From Tetraselmis striata (Eukaryota > Chlorophyta > Chlorodendrophyceae > Chlorodendrales > Chlorodendraceae), in NCBI GenBank assembly GCA_006384855.1, contig VCJN01001715.1:115121-179120 (forward strand): 64,000 nucleotides of DNA. The letters are read 5' to 3'. The stretch's first letter is position 1, and each line of letters begins with the position of its first letter. Shown piece after piece: positions 33,890 through 45,383 of this stretch. The position numbers and the translations under genes are program-made. Below the pieces are notes generated by a model. That model worked only from the letters and a program-made list of their open reading frames with translations, did not search any database and had not been told where the DNA came from.

Positions 33890-35430
33890 TGTAATCGTAG
33901 ATCGGGTAGCAACTGTATATGTGTACAATGATTTAGACTCAACTCGTCGACCCCGTCGAATAGCACCCAAACGTCCGAGTTTTTCATCGTAACGCAAACC
34001 ACATACTGACAACAGACCGGTCTTGACCTCGTGTGGTTGCCAGACCTCTCTCGGCACCCTGCCAGCCACCCGCGTGAGCGCAAGATGGGCCAACCGCGCC
34101 ATGCCTGCCGAGATGAGCGCATGTTCTTGGGTATATGTTGTGGGGCGCGCAGTTGGCGAGCTGTGGGCGTCATCTCTATTTTACGAGTCGTTTGGGTCCT
34201 GGGGAAGGTACATGTGGCGGCACGGGGTCGGTGGTGCGCATCTCGCGGTCGGCCCACGAGGGATCGTCAACTGTACACGTGTACAGTTGCCCGCCGATAG
34301 TTTCTCGACGGTCGAACCACCCACTCGACACGGTCTGAGCAAGTCACAGAAGCCACAGGGTGGTTTGGTGGGCGAGTTTTGAGGTAAAGATTAAAGTACA
34401 AGACCGTCCGGCAGCCCCGGTAGCACTCTATATGATGTGGTGCTAGTATAATTGCATGTCAACGGCAATTCTGCTGAATCTTCTGCGCCCCAGCCAAGGT
34501 GGAGGAGGTGATCAGCAACATGGCGCCCAAAGCATGGTCGGGGGGCGCTGCTAGAGCACACATGGGTGTGACAATCGCTGCATACAGAGCGGCCCATAGT
34601 GCCGCAGTAGTTGCATGCCGCCCCGGCGCATAGCGATAGTCTTCTTGCCAACACCAACACCCTCGCGATCATTAGGGTTGGAGATACTGTGGGGTACCGG
34701 CAAGTCTGACAATCCCGCGGTCACGGGGAGCTCATAGTTCACTGCACTGCTGCTGCCAACAGAGGCGCCCGAGGTCCTGGACCTCTTGTGGCCTGCGGAC
34801 CTGGGTGCCATACGCCCGCCCTCGGCGGCCGCCATATCCTGGCGACCACGCTGGATGTCTGAGTAGATCAGCGAGTTGGAACTTCCACGCGCGGCGGCTG
34901 ATCTCACATAATAAAATCCGGTTATTTATGATGCCGACGCGATCCGTGTTAGATACTCGCGTTGTACTCCTTATCTAGCGAAGCGTCGATTTTTCGGCGG
35001 TGACCTTTACTGCCGTGCGGGTACCCGTATAGTGCAGCGGATCGGGCCTATAGGTGCATGACTAAAGCGCTTATCTACTGGCATGTACTACTAAGTACTA
35101 TAATCCACCCACCCACCCACCCGCCCGCCCACGGTCCTTAATTACACAGCCGTCCGAACGGATTACGATCTCACGGTTGGGAGGCTATGAGTACCGGTAC
35201 TCGCTACTCGCTGCTGGTAATGGAAAAAAAAACTCTGGTACTTCAAAGCGCTGGCAATGCAAACGCTCGCTGCTGGTACTTGAAAGCGCTGGCAATGCAA
35301 TTCATGGAAATGTAGGCCAGTGATATAGAACCCGTTATTTTAAAATTTTCTGAAAAATCGACGCATCGCTGAGTCAACTGTAAAGTTACTTCATAATATA
35401 AACATTAAGCCGTGCAACATGTCTGGCCGA
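33890..35430. other. No gene recognised; candidate inverted-repeat unit inside
   Basis: Open frames on both strands lack motifs. 'agcgaagcgtcgatttttc' at 34976-34994 and its near-exact complement at 35352-35370 (about 18 bp, one mismatch) could be the ends of a ~395-bp MITE, but no clear target duplication is visible. A local direct repeat of 'tggtacttnaaagcgctggcaatgcaa' (35236 and 35274) lies within. Confidence 0.4.
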
Positions 35431-35433
35431 GGC

Positions 35434-38047
35434 ACGCACGTTTCAAGTTGAGAATGGTTTTGCCAAAAAAGGTCGCGCATGCTGTTTTACACGGACAAGA
35501 GCCGAAATTGGCTGGAAGGTTTTAGTGAAAGCGTGGAGGGAAAACGGAGTAAGGGTGTAACGCTGCGAAACTGGAAGATGGCATGCTCATCTGTTACGGC
35601 TGTTTTTATGTCTACTCGTGCTGCACCAAAAGAGGCGCAACGATAGGTGCCTAGCACCCGTACCACTTGGCAGCAACGGTAAATAGCCGGAAAAGGGGTT
35701 TTGGGAACGGAAGGAAACCCCATAACCTAGTTTAGATCATTTCAAGTTGAGTCTGATTTTGTCAGTGAAGAGCAAACGGAGAGAGCGGTAGATTAACGAA
35801 GAAAGGGTAGCGCCAGGTCACGAAGGGGGCACCGGGAAGGCCACCGCTGCGGAGTCTTGTTGGACCTGAAAGTGGCGGAGAGGCCCCATGTGACCGAAGA
35901 AGAATCATGCGTCAGGCCAAGGGAGGATGTTGGGGTCCATGCAGTCCAGAACGACGTCGGAGTTGGTCGCCCACCCGCCTTGGTAGCGGATGTGGGACAG
36001 CGGAACTCCGATGGTGCTAGCAGCAGACGCTCCACCCTTGCGAAGGCTGTGTGAGCTCCATGAAGTGCCGGCGGGAGGGGCAGCACCGACGAGACGAACG
36101 GCCGTAGAGAGCCAGTCCGATAGTGTAGCGGATTTGGATTGCTCGCTCGGGGTGACCGCCCAGCAGTTTGTTTCGGCCAAGGCAACACGAGCCAGATAGA
36201 GGAGCAGACTGTACGTTGTCGACGAAGTGGTGAAGGAGACGAGAATGCGGAAGTGCTCCGACACTGGAAGGAGCAGTACACGTAAGTCATTGTCCGGCGC
36301 GCCCCTTCTCGCGTTATACATGTAAAGTGATGTTGTAGGCGTCGACATGCACGTCCCGCAATCGGCAGGGCACGCCAGTAAGTCCTCTGGCAAAGAACTT
36401 GAAATCGACGACCGAGGCCATGAGGGCTCGGAATTTGAATTGGTAATCAGGGGGAAGAGCAGACACGATCAACTCGGCTCGTTCAACGAAGATGTAAGCG
36501 ACATTAGCATGCAAAGGGACTCGCAAAGGGGCAGACTCCATGCGGCGTTGCCGTAATTAACATCATGCCTCGGCGCGCGGCGGTGAGTAGGTGCAGACTG
36601 TCCTAACTTAGCGATCGGGTCGAGGTTGTGCAGCTGAAAGAACGTTTTGATTGCTAACATGTAGGGTTGGAGCAATTTAGCCCCGATGTGACGCGATTCA
36701 CCGATCAAGGCGACGTACCGGGCGACAGTAGCAGTGGATAGGTCGCCTCCAGCGGGCTGATGTTCTCGGAGTCGAGGCAGAACTCCGCGAACTGAGACAG
36801 CCGGCTGGCGTAGCTCTTGATCGTCTAAGCGGTGAGGGAGCTGGAGATTAGGTCGAGCGCCCGTTGTCCCAACTCGTCGGAGCCGAACGCTTCCTGCATG
36901 CGAGACCGGAGTGAAGCCGCCCGGGGCCTACAACTTCGGGCTCGGCATTTACGTAAGTACGGCGTTTGACCGACGGAGTAACATGGGGCCGGTTCATTGC
37001 ATCAAAATACTCGGCCGCGGCGGTCAGGTTGCCGGCGGATGGTTGGTAGTTGCTAGAGGGGCTAGTGAGGATACCAATACGGGTTCGCGGGGCAAGGTTC
37101 AGGTAAGAGGGCCGCCCCGCGCGCCCGTCGCGCTCGTAGCGCATGTCTCGCGCGTAACGTACACGTGCGAAGCTTGATCGTTGAGAACCAATTGTGACAC
37201 GTAGGGTAACAACCGATGGACCCAGTGCTGAAATGGTACGGGAGGCCGACGGTTGAGTCGCCATGTGCAGGCGTGCGGATGGCTGAGCCGCAGTCGGCTT
37301 TAACTATAAGAAGCGCAGCACCGAAATGGGTCTCAGTGAAGACTGTAGAGTGGGAGGGTCCGGTCCGGACACATGGCGCTCATCCCGCCGTTGAGCTGCT
37401 AGGGTTTGCCGTGCGGCAATCACCGAAAAGCGACTTCGGAATAAGCTAGCAACTCAGACGAAAGGCGCCCCACACCGTCACTCGCGCTCACCTTCACGGC
37501 CACGCCCACAACCGCCGCCAGATCCACGTCCACGCCCGCGTCCAACCATCGCCGCCGCTGTCCGAGCAGTAGCGATAGCTCTTGCGCTGCTTGCGACCGT
37601 CGCCTCGATGACGCGCCGCTCCTAGTCTTTCATCGTCCCCCAAAATCAGGTCCCCAAAAATCGCATAGCTTAGGTGCTCAGTGGCAGGCTGAAAATGTTG
37701 AGCCCGCAGCACGTCTGGAACACCTTGGTCACCGTGTACACGTTTGATCTCGGTAAGCCTCCGCAGAAGGCTAGACGAAAGCGAAACGCCTTGTCGATGG
37801 CCTCACGTGATTCCGAGCGTGATTCCGGACGCGGGCGAGGTAGGGGGTGAAATCTTGATTGGCAGCAGGGACGTAGGGTAGCAGCTCGTCGAGAGCCACG
37901 AAAAGAGCAGCATGTGGGCTCCAAAGCATGTCATCCAAAGATACTCCTCATGGGCCGGCAGACGCCGGTCATCCTGCTAGAGGTAGTCGCTCGTCATGTC
38001 GGTACTCAAGGCGAAGAGCCCATGCACTCGGCTAACCGGTCGAACGG
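35434..38047 (-). mobile_element. YR element copy 2, left part (split by Ty3 insertion)
   Basis: Collinear with copy 3 (59284-62620). From left: a direct terminal repeat (about 35560-35735), the recombinase on the minus strand (35793-36760), an inter-ORF region (36800-37430), and the C-terminal half of ORF1 (37494-37924, with a Gly/Arg-rich tail region). The recombinase reads 'WSSHSLRKGGASAASTIGVP', 'LSHIRYQGGWATNSDVVLDC', so HxxR is intact but the expected Tyr nucleophile is Cys. The sequence stops exactly at the Ty3 LTR and resumes at 44679. Confidence 0.72.
38043..38047 (+). repeat. Target-site duplication of the Ty3 element, left copy
   Basis: 'aacgg' immediately before the left LTR. It is repeated at 44679-44683 after the right LTR. 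The unoccupied YR copy 3 reads 'gtcgaacgctctcgtaacc' at the equivalent place, confirming the junction. Confidence 0.85.
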
Positions 38048-38392
38048 TGTTAGGGTTACGCCTAACGACTACCCTAGTACCACCATAAACCTGCGACGCC
38101 GAGATTATGGCCAAGTAATCACACTGCTATACTGATATTTCACCATGCGCATTATTATTGGTACGGCCACAACCAGACGCCAGTAATATTCCTTGTAACA
38201 TACAGTACCGCGCTACAACTCCTTAATCATCAGGATACTAGCTGCCTATCCGCGGTGCCGAGTCGGACCGCTACATGATAGATATGTAATGCCACCGGCA
38301 TATTGTAACAGATTACGTTATGCAACCAATTGAATTCGCCAAACGCTACGAGTAGAGCCCTAGTTCATTGAGTACTGCCACGAGTACTTGCA
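38048..38392 (+). repeat. Left LTR of Ty3/gypsy element (345 bp)
   Basis: Starts tgttagggttacgcc and ends ccacgagtacttgca (TG...CA). Matches 44333-44678 with roughly a dozen to fifteen differences by eye, about 4 percent. Confidence 0.9.
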
Positions 38393-38393
38393 C

Positions 38394-38410
38394 TGGTTTC
38401 GACTTCCTGT
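38394..38410 (+). other. Probable primer-binding site
   Basis: 'tggtttcgacttcctg' begins with TGG one base after the left LTR, the usual place for pairing with a tRNA 3' CCA end. The tRNA species was not identified. Confidence 0.45.
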
Positions 38411-38546
38411 TACGAACTTACGATCCATCTCCACCTGCTGACCCACAGCGACCTACTCTCGCACGCACGACGATACATTCTCGATTCCGCTGGTCCTGCC
38501 GACCCTTGGTAGCGATTTTGAACCCTTTGACCTTTATCCGAGTCGC

Positions 38547-39870
38547 ATGTCGTCATGGCATCGCAACGGAGCGCCCGTCAAGCCGGTTACGTACCCTCCC
38601 GGTGGTCCACCCGCCGAGCAGTCTATGCGTCAAATTGTCGAGAAGAAGATGCTGGAAGCCCGTGTTATGGCGCCAACCCAGAACATGTTTCACAAGCTCG
38701 CCGACGTTCATGACTTCCCGGCAGTCAAGGATTTTTTGGAGAATGTCGACAAGGATATTTCCGACCGCAAGAAGCTTGGGTTCCTGAGATGGAGGCATGG
38801 CTCGGTCGCCAGGTCAAGACCGATTCTATCGCGGCTCGGACCCACCAACTTGTGCTCAACAACCATGAGCTTCAGGTTCACATTGCCATGGGCTGCGAGG
38901 TCCTCACTCACTTCACCAATATCAAGAATGGAAACAAGATGTCTTCAAGGCCGCTTTCCCCGAATGGCATACAGACAACCGTCGGAAACTACGCGCGTGA
39001 CATCTGCATCAAGCCGAGCGAACCCAAGATGGCTACTTGCTGTGTCGACTTGCAGCGCAAGCTACAAGATGCATTTGCTTTGCTGCATGAACCTTTCGCT
39101 GTGCCTGAGTACTTGCAAGTGCAGCGTATTTTGCAGACGATTCCCAACCTCTAGAGAGCCGAGGTGCAGAAGATGGCTGACCACGCCAACGAGACTGTCT
39201 CGACGCATAAAGTATAGTGCTTTTCAGACATCTCTCGGCTATCGACGAGGAGGACCGCCTCGCTGTCGAGACCGCCAAAAGGAGGCAAGCCAACATCAAG
39301 AACCACGAGCGTCGCTACGAGGAGTATTCAGGTCGTTGCCACATGCCGACCTCCACAAACCCGTGGTCACGCAACAACGGAGCATCAACCAGCTCTGCCC
39401 CGCCCGAGTCGTCCTACTGCTCACAACAGCTTGCCCAATCGCCCACCAAGAAAGAGGCGCTTCTATGGTGAGTGCGCCAAATGCGGCAAAAATGCCACTT
39501 AATTTATGAATGCCACAATGCGTCTAAACATGACAAAGAACCGTTCAAAGCCAAAGTGGCTGCTAATAAGCTAGCCAAGCAAGTCGACAAGATCGACTTA
39601 CATAAAAACAAATGACGGTGTTGGGCGGCATGCCAACCTGTGCCTCTCAATGCAATTGAGACAATTGACATTGACATGTCGCCGAGTCCATGCAAACATG
39701 CATGTACTGCTAAACTGCCTGCTCAGCCCCTGCATGAGATCGAGGATACAGACGTCGATATGGTTGAGCATTGCGCTCCCGTCGCACTGAACCCCTCCGA
39801 CTCACAACCTGAGCATGAAGCTCATGGGTGTTCCTGTGCTCATTCACACCTCGTTGCCGACATCTAGGAC
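38547..39870 (+). pseudogene. gag-like region of the Ty3 element, frame-broken
   Basis: Three frames must be combined: from Met 38547 ('MRQIVEKKMLEARVMAPTQN'), then 38789-39153 ('MEAWLGRQVKTDSIAARTHQ'), then about 39217-39470. Near 39470-39520 a zinc-knuckle-like 'ECAKCGKNA' is followed by 'YECHNASKH' across a stop. The acidic tail 39640-39867 ('TIDIDMSPSPCKHACTAKLP') is unassigned. It forms the nucleocapsid part in intact relatives. Stops at 39153 and about 39216 break the frame. Confidence 0.6.
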
Positions 39871-40340
39871 GAGACGGGGTGCAGAGAAATATAGAAAAAA
39901 ATGTCAAAGACAAAAAGATACATGCTAGACTATATGCCAAACTGACTATCATGCAAAAAAGATCTCGAGTGCACAGAATGCGTACCAAAAACAATAATCG
40001 AAAGAATGACACTGAAACTAATAAATATGCAAAACCAAATGCATGTTTAATGGACTCTGTTGTGTTTGACAAAGCAGAATTCAAGAGACTGAATTATGCC
40101 TATGGTCCAGTCACTTTTGATGCCTATGCCTCAGCATATGATGCTGTCAGTTCAGATTATTGCAGTGCTGAAAAACCATTTCTGCAACATGACATCAAAG
40201 GTAAAACTGTGTTCATCAATCCAGTGTATGATGACACAGCCCTGCGTACCTTGCAGCATTTTGAGATGCAAAGGCAAGAGTCACCCTTTGACACAAGAGG
40301 TATAATCCAGACCGTTATGCCCAGATGGGCCTCACAATGA
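39828..40340 (+). pseudogene. DNA methyltransferase-like domain of the Ty3 element
   Basis: Reads 'VVFDKAEFKRLNYAYGPVTF', 'DAYASAYDAVSSDYCSAEK', 'HDIKGKTVFINPVYDDTALR'. The series F-x-x-L-x-x-x-x-G-x-x-x-x-D-A-x-A, then an N-P-x-Y motif, resembles the N6-adenine-methyltransferase-like fold carried by some retroelement polyproteins (NPPY-type motif). It lies upstream of the protease. A stop at 40338-40340 ends the frame and the next frame (40359-40886) carries on into the protease. Function is unknown. Confidence 0.5.
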
Positions 40341-40358
40341 AGACAATCATGGGAACCG

Positions 40359-40886
40359 ATGCTTTCAAAATATAAGAAAATTCACAGCTACCCGCCTGGA
40401 ACATATCTGTTTCACACACCCAGTTCGGCAACTGATACTGAACCTATGGGACCCACTGAGTGGTATGTTGATGTCTACCTGGCTGACTATACTGTTGAGG
40501 AACGTTCAGCCCCGGCAATTAATGATGTCGTTACCACTGAAGAACTCAAAACCATGCTGGCTGAACAGCAAGGTAAGGAATATAAACCAAAAGCCACGAA
40601 GTCCCATCAGTCACGTATTATGACAGAAAATTGTTTTGTTACCAGCAAGTCTGATCACGATTTATTGCCGTTACACCCCACCTGTGCTCAATTCAATATA
40701 ATACCTTCAGTACTGGTTGACAGCGGTGCAGCTTTGAACTTTGCCAGCACCAAATATGTGAGAGAAAATAAAATACCAACTACACCACTTCAAAATAAAA
40801 TAAGAGTTATTCTCGCTGATGGTAGAATGGTTCTCGCTTCACAAAAAATAAACCTTGAGTTGAATATATCAACATTAACACAATAA
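40359..40886 (+). pseudogene. Aspartic protease region of the Ty3 element
   Basis: The frame includes 'PSVLVDSGAALNFASTKYV', the D-S/T-G active-site loop of retropepsins, followed by the 'VILADGRMVLAS' strand. A frameshift near 40870 moves the coding to the next frame (40940-41137, 'MQFLKRHNPHVDW'), where the usual 'L-G-M-x-x-L' strand appears. Confidence 0.7.
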
Positions 40887-41193
40887 CCATTGACTTCACA
40901 GTCACTCCGATACATAGTAATTTTAATCTGGTTTTAGGCATGCAATTCCTGAAACGACACAACCCACATGTTGATTGGGAATCTGGTCTGATGACATTTC
41001 CCACAGGACTGAAAGTCCAATGTCAAACAGAGCCCCGCCAGGCTAATGTCAGAATAGTTCATGCTGATTCCATGGCCAGAAAGATTATCAAGCATGACCC
41101 TGACACAGTTTATTTCTGCGCCATTGTTAAACAATAAAATGCCACCGAAGATAGTGATCAACTAGATATTGATGATGAGATAAATACTAACAA

Positions 41194-42669
41194 TTGACAC
41201 TGACAAGTCTGCAGATCAGAGACTTATTGCAAAAGCATAAACCAATATGCTCTCCACTTTATAACCTTCCACAATTACGCCATGGTCTTGATCATGAGAT
41301 CCCTCTTGTTCTTGATGCACAAGTTCCTGCAAGAAAAATATACAGATTATCACCTGCAGAATTAGAGGAACTAAGAACACAACTGAACTCTTTTCTTGAT
41401 AAACAGTTTATACATGAGTCCTTCTCCCCATATGCAGCTCCTGTCATCTTCTCCCGCAAGGCCAATGGCGGTCTGCGCATGTGCATGGACTACCGTCAAT
41501 TAAATAAATACACCAAAAAGGTTGAATTCCTTGTTCCACCTGCTGATGCATTACTTGATATGCTGTCTGGTGCTACTGTCTATTCAGCTCTTGATCTCGC
41601 CTTAGGTTATCACCAACTTCGGATTAATCCACCTGATGTTCCCAAGACAGCGTTCAGAACTGTCTATGGTCAATTCGAGTGGCTAGTAATGCCATTTGGA
41701 CTCACCAGTCCTCCCTCCTCTTTTCAACGCATGATGACAGCATCTATACTCAAGCCACACAAGCATACCTTTACACTTGGATGTCTTGATTTTTAGCAAC
41801 TTACTTGAGGAACATTTGCAACATTTGGACACAGCTCTTACTATGCTCGAGTCTAATGACATTAGACTACGATTACAGAAATGCTGGTTTGCCAAGAATG
41901 AACTCGAATACCTCGGACATATGGTATCTCAGGCTGGCCTAAGACCCTCGCCTAATAAAATTAAGGCTGCCCAGGATTGGCCCAGGCCTAAGAACGTTCA
42001 GAATGTCCAACAATATCTTGGTTTCTGCAATTTTTACCGACGCTGTGTGCGCAATTATTCTGCTATTACAGCACCGTTTTATGCCCTCACCAGAAAGGAT
42101 AAAATATTGATTGGACAGTTGAATGCCGAGCTCCATTTGTAAAACTGAAACAAGCCTTGTGCCAGACCTCAGTGCTGGCAAGCCCTGTCACCGGCAAAGA
42201 TGCTGAGTTTGTAGTGGCTATTGACGCCAGCAAATATGCCTTAGATGCAGTTTTGCTACAGGTTAATGCTGATGGCCACTTCCACCCCTGCAACTATTAT
42301 GCAAAGACATTGCAGGCTGCACAGACGAATTATCCCACCTGTGACCAAGAGCTCTTGGGTGTGGTATGTGCTCTGAAAGAATGGCGCTGCTATCTAGAAG
42401 GCAGTCGACGTATTACAATTATAACTGACCATGCCACATTGAGGCATTTGCCCACACAGGAAGGACTAGGCAGAGGCCATGCCCTATGGTTACATGAGAT
42501 TTCACCATACATGGCAGTCAACCCACAGACTAATGAACCTGTGTTGCAGATATTATATCGCAAAGGCAATGACAATGAGGCTGGTGCTCTCTCTCGCCGC
42601 CCTGACTTGCATTTTGCATTGACTGAATATGAAAACCAGTTGGTCGAAGCTGACCTCGAACAAATTTAG
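41194..42669 (+). pseudogene. Reverse transcriptase and RNase H of the Ty3 element
   Basis: RT motifs: 'FIHESFSPYAAPVIFSRKAN', 'LRMCMDYRQLNKYT', 'YSALDLALGYHQLRI', 'FEWLVMPFGLTSPPSSFQRM'. Where the catalytic Y-x-D-D should follow (about 41765-41795) the frame breaks and only 'HLDVLIFS' remains, so one Asp is lost by a small deletion. Thumb and connection follow ('LEYLGHMVSQAGLRPSPNKI', 'YLGFCNFYRRC'). RNase H is at about 42190-42620 ('VVAIDASKYALDAVLLQ', 'TCDQELLGVVCALKEWR', 'ITDHATLRHL'). Frameshift again near 42140. Confidence 0.85.
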
Positions 42670-42675
42670 GACTAT

Positions 42676-44212
42676 TTGTCAGCAATGTCCGCCTTGCAGA
42701 TTGACAGCAAGCTGATCAACAAGATCAAAGCTGCCTACATCACTGATGTTGCCTACAGCCATGGACGCACCCCTAACGGTGTGCGACATGATGAGACTGA
42801 TGGCCTCTACTACATGGCAGAGAAGGTCTGTATACCCAATGATTCTGAACTGAGAAAACCCATTATTAAGGAGTATCACGTTGGTAATGGACACCCCAAC
42901 CATACCCGCACTCTTGCTAATATACTGCGTATGTTTGGTGGCCATGCATGAATACCACAGTTAAGCATTACTGCAAACACTGTGATACTTGCGTTAGAAT
43001 CAAAGCAGCTAACACGAAACCTTATGGTTCTTTATTTCCCTTGCCAAAGGCAACAAAGCCTTGGGAGATAATCTCTATGGATTTTACAACCAACTTACCT
43101 GAGGTGAATGGCTATGATGCTATTGCTACGTTTGTTGATACGTTCACCAAACAGACACATTTTGTGCCATGCAATATTAAGATTGATGCGACACAGTTAG
43201 CCAGATTATATTTGGACAATATTTACAGACACCATGGTCTCAGTAGATGTATAATCTCTAACAGAGATCCCATGTTCACTTCAGTGTCCTGGAAATCATT
43301 GTTTACAGCTCTGCAAACTAAGCTAAGTCTTTTTAGCGCTTACCACCCGCAGACTGACGGTCAAACTGAACGCACCGACATAACTATCGAGCAATTATTA
43401 CGAGCGTTTGTTCACAAGCAACATGACTATTGGTTAAGTCATTTGGCTCTTGCTGAATTTTCTTACAACAATTCAGTCCATTCAGCAACACATTATGCCC
43501 CTTTTGAGGCAATTTATGGCATGATGCCACTGACACCACCTGATCTAATTGCTACTGCCAACCAAGATGCACGCAGCACAGTTGCAAATGTTCAGGATAT
43601 TCATCACATGTTGATTACTGAGCAATTGAAGCTTGCTGATGAATATCAAAAGGTCTATGCCGACCGCAAAACCAGCCATGTTGAGTTCGCAGAAGAAGAC
43701 AAAGTCTGGCTCTCGACGGAGCACTTGCTTATATCCGCAACCAGACGACACGCAAGTTCCGACAGCGCTACATCGGCCCGTACCCGGTCACGGCCAAGAT
43801 CTCCAGTCAGACGTATCGTCTGCGCCTGCCACCAACGTTCGACTGCCACAATGTGTTTCACATCAGTCGACTGCGTTGGTGTGTCAACCCAGATGCACAG
43901 CCCGATGCAATCCCGTCCAGTGTGGAGCCCCCCGTCGACGAGTTCGTCGTTGAACGCGTGCTCGACTTATCTATCGAGCGCCGCGAGGATCTGTTCAAGC
44001 GGGGACTCTGCCTCGTCTTTCTGGTGCGTTGGCTGAACTACGACTCAAGTCACGACAGCTGGGAGCCATATAGCGCGCTGCGACGTGTCGAGGCGCTACA
44101 CGACTTCGCGAGGGCGAGCCGACATCTGCAAGATACGCTACGCTCAAAGGAATATGCCAACCTGCGAACTCGCCACCCGTCGCGTTTTCCATACTCCATC
44201 CCGGAGCGTTGA
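42676..44212 (+). pseudogene. Integrase and chromodomain of the Ty3 element
   Basis: Zinc-binding HHCC part: 'EYHVGNGHPNHTRTL' then 'CKHCDTC', split by a frame break at 42945. DDE core: 'MDFTTNLPEVNGYDAIATFV' (first Asp), 'CIISNRDPMFTS' where relatives have SDRD, so the second catalytic Asp is Asn, and 'HPQTDGQTERTD' (Glu). After a frame change near 43730 comes 'IGPYPVTAKISSQTYRLRLP', 'NVFHISRLRW' and a chromodomain, 'FLVRWLNYDSSHDSWEPYSA', which in chromoviruses guides insertion to particular chromatin. The stop is at 44210-44212. Confidence 0.85.
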
Positions 44213-44320
44213 CACCTACTGCTGCTGTTGCTATTGCTATATCACGCTTCCACCGCCAACCGACATCTTCGCCAAGCCTTCGGCGACGCGAACAGACACT
44301 TTCCAGTTCGTCGTTTTTCA

Positions 44321-44332
44321 GAGGGGTGGGAA
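44321..44332 (+). other. Polypurine tract
   Basis: 'gaggggtgggaa' sits directly before the right LTR, the expected plus-strand primer site. Confidence 0.8.
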
Positions 44333-44678
44333 TGTTAGGGTTACGCCTAACGACTACCCTAGTACCACCATAAACCTGCGACGCCGAGATTATCGCCAAG
44401 TATCATATACTGCTGTACTGATATTTCAGCATGCGTGTTATTACTGGTACGGCCACAACCAGACGCCAGTAATATTCCTTGTAACATACAGTACCGCGCT
44501 ACAACTCCTTAATCATCAGGATACTAGCTGCCTATCCGCGGTGCCGAGTCGGACCGCTACATGATAGATATGTAATGCCACCGGCATATTGTAACAGATT
44601 ACGTTATGCAACCAATTGAATTCGCCAAACGCTACGAGTAGAGCCATGTTTCATTAAGTACTGCCACGAGTACTTACA
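44333..44678 (+). repeat. Right LTR of Ty3/gypsy element (346 bp)
   Basis: Starts tgttagggttacgcc and ends ccacgagtacttaca. Partner of 38048-38392. Confidence 0.9.
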
Positions 44679-45290
44679 AACGGCCTCGTAACCACGCTTT
44701 GCTCGTTGCAACAGGTCTGGCACCGCGAGGTAGTCGTCCTTGTCACTCTCGGAATTTGCTCCGATACGGCCGCTCTGGGCTAGCTCTAACAAGTCGGGGC
44801 GCTCTGCGGCTCCCCCGCTGCCTGTCGGCTGTCCCGCGACGCGCTGCCTAGAACCAGAGCCATGCATGTGCTCCGTCTTCATCAACAGCACGGCCACGAG
44901 CCGTCAATTGGGCTAACGCTGTTGCAACCTCGCGCTACACTGTAGAATGGGCCTTCAAGTATGCTTGTAGCGATTCGAGCGTCGGATCAACGACGGGTTC
45001 TTCTCCATCTGACATGGTAACACACGGACGTACAAATGAGAATTTCACACACGGATGGTGAGCCGGGTATGGTCTTAAACAACATTGGGTGACCGTATTG
45101 CTCGCAAGAGGTTGCGAGACAGTTAATCGCTGCGTGTAACACAACGAAGCTGGAAGATGGCGGGCTCAGTTGTTACGGTTGCTGTTATGTCGACTCGCGC
45201 TACACAAAAGAGGCGCAACGATAGCCGGAAGCTGGAAAAGCGGTTTCGGGAACGGAAGGAAACCCCATAAACAAATTTAGAACATGAACT
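44679..45290 (-). mobile_element. YR element copy 2, right part
   Basis: Continuation of the element interrupted by the Ty3 insertion. Minus strand: the ORF1 start ('MSDGEEPVVDPTLESLQAYL' at about 45015-44955) then 'PDLLELAQSGRIGANSESDK' and 'LLQRAKRGYEAVCK'. The right direct terminal repeat (about 45130-45285) ends with 'aaccccataaac'. It is followed within ~30 bp by the inverted-repeat element at 45315. Confidence 0.7.
45130..45285 (+). repeat. Right direct terminal repeat of YR copy 2
   Basis: Same orientation as 35560-35735. Shared blocks: 'gtgtaac-c-aac-aactggaagatgg', 'gttacgg', 'atgtc-actcg', 'aaaagaggcgcaacgata', 'ggaacggaaggaaacccca'. Confidence 0.75.
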
Positions 45291-45383
45291 ACAGCAGACG
45301 ATGATGACCGAGCGAATCCTACCGGTACTGGTGTGGATTACAAAAATGGCAGTAACAAATCCACCTACTTACTAAAAGTAGTA

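Larger units (their letters stand above)
38048..44678 (+). mobile_element. Ty3/gypsy chromovirus retrotransposon, decayed
   Basis: A 6.6-kb element with LTRs, gag-like region, a methyltransferase-like insert, protease, RT, RNase H, integrase and C-terminal chromodomain in the Ty3/gypsy order. A 5-bp duplication (aacgg) flanks it. It lies inside YR copy 2. Frameshifts and stops occur in gag, at the protease/RT border, in the RT active site and around the integrase, so it is not autonomous. The coding core (39.8-43.7 kb) is clearly richer in A and T than the host exons. Confidence 0.88.

Noticed and set aside
33890-34907. Full-length mariner transposase on the minus strand
   Set aside because: A few suggestive phrases, but the region lies outside the TIR pair at 33025-33886 and no catalytic motif could be placed.
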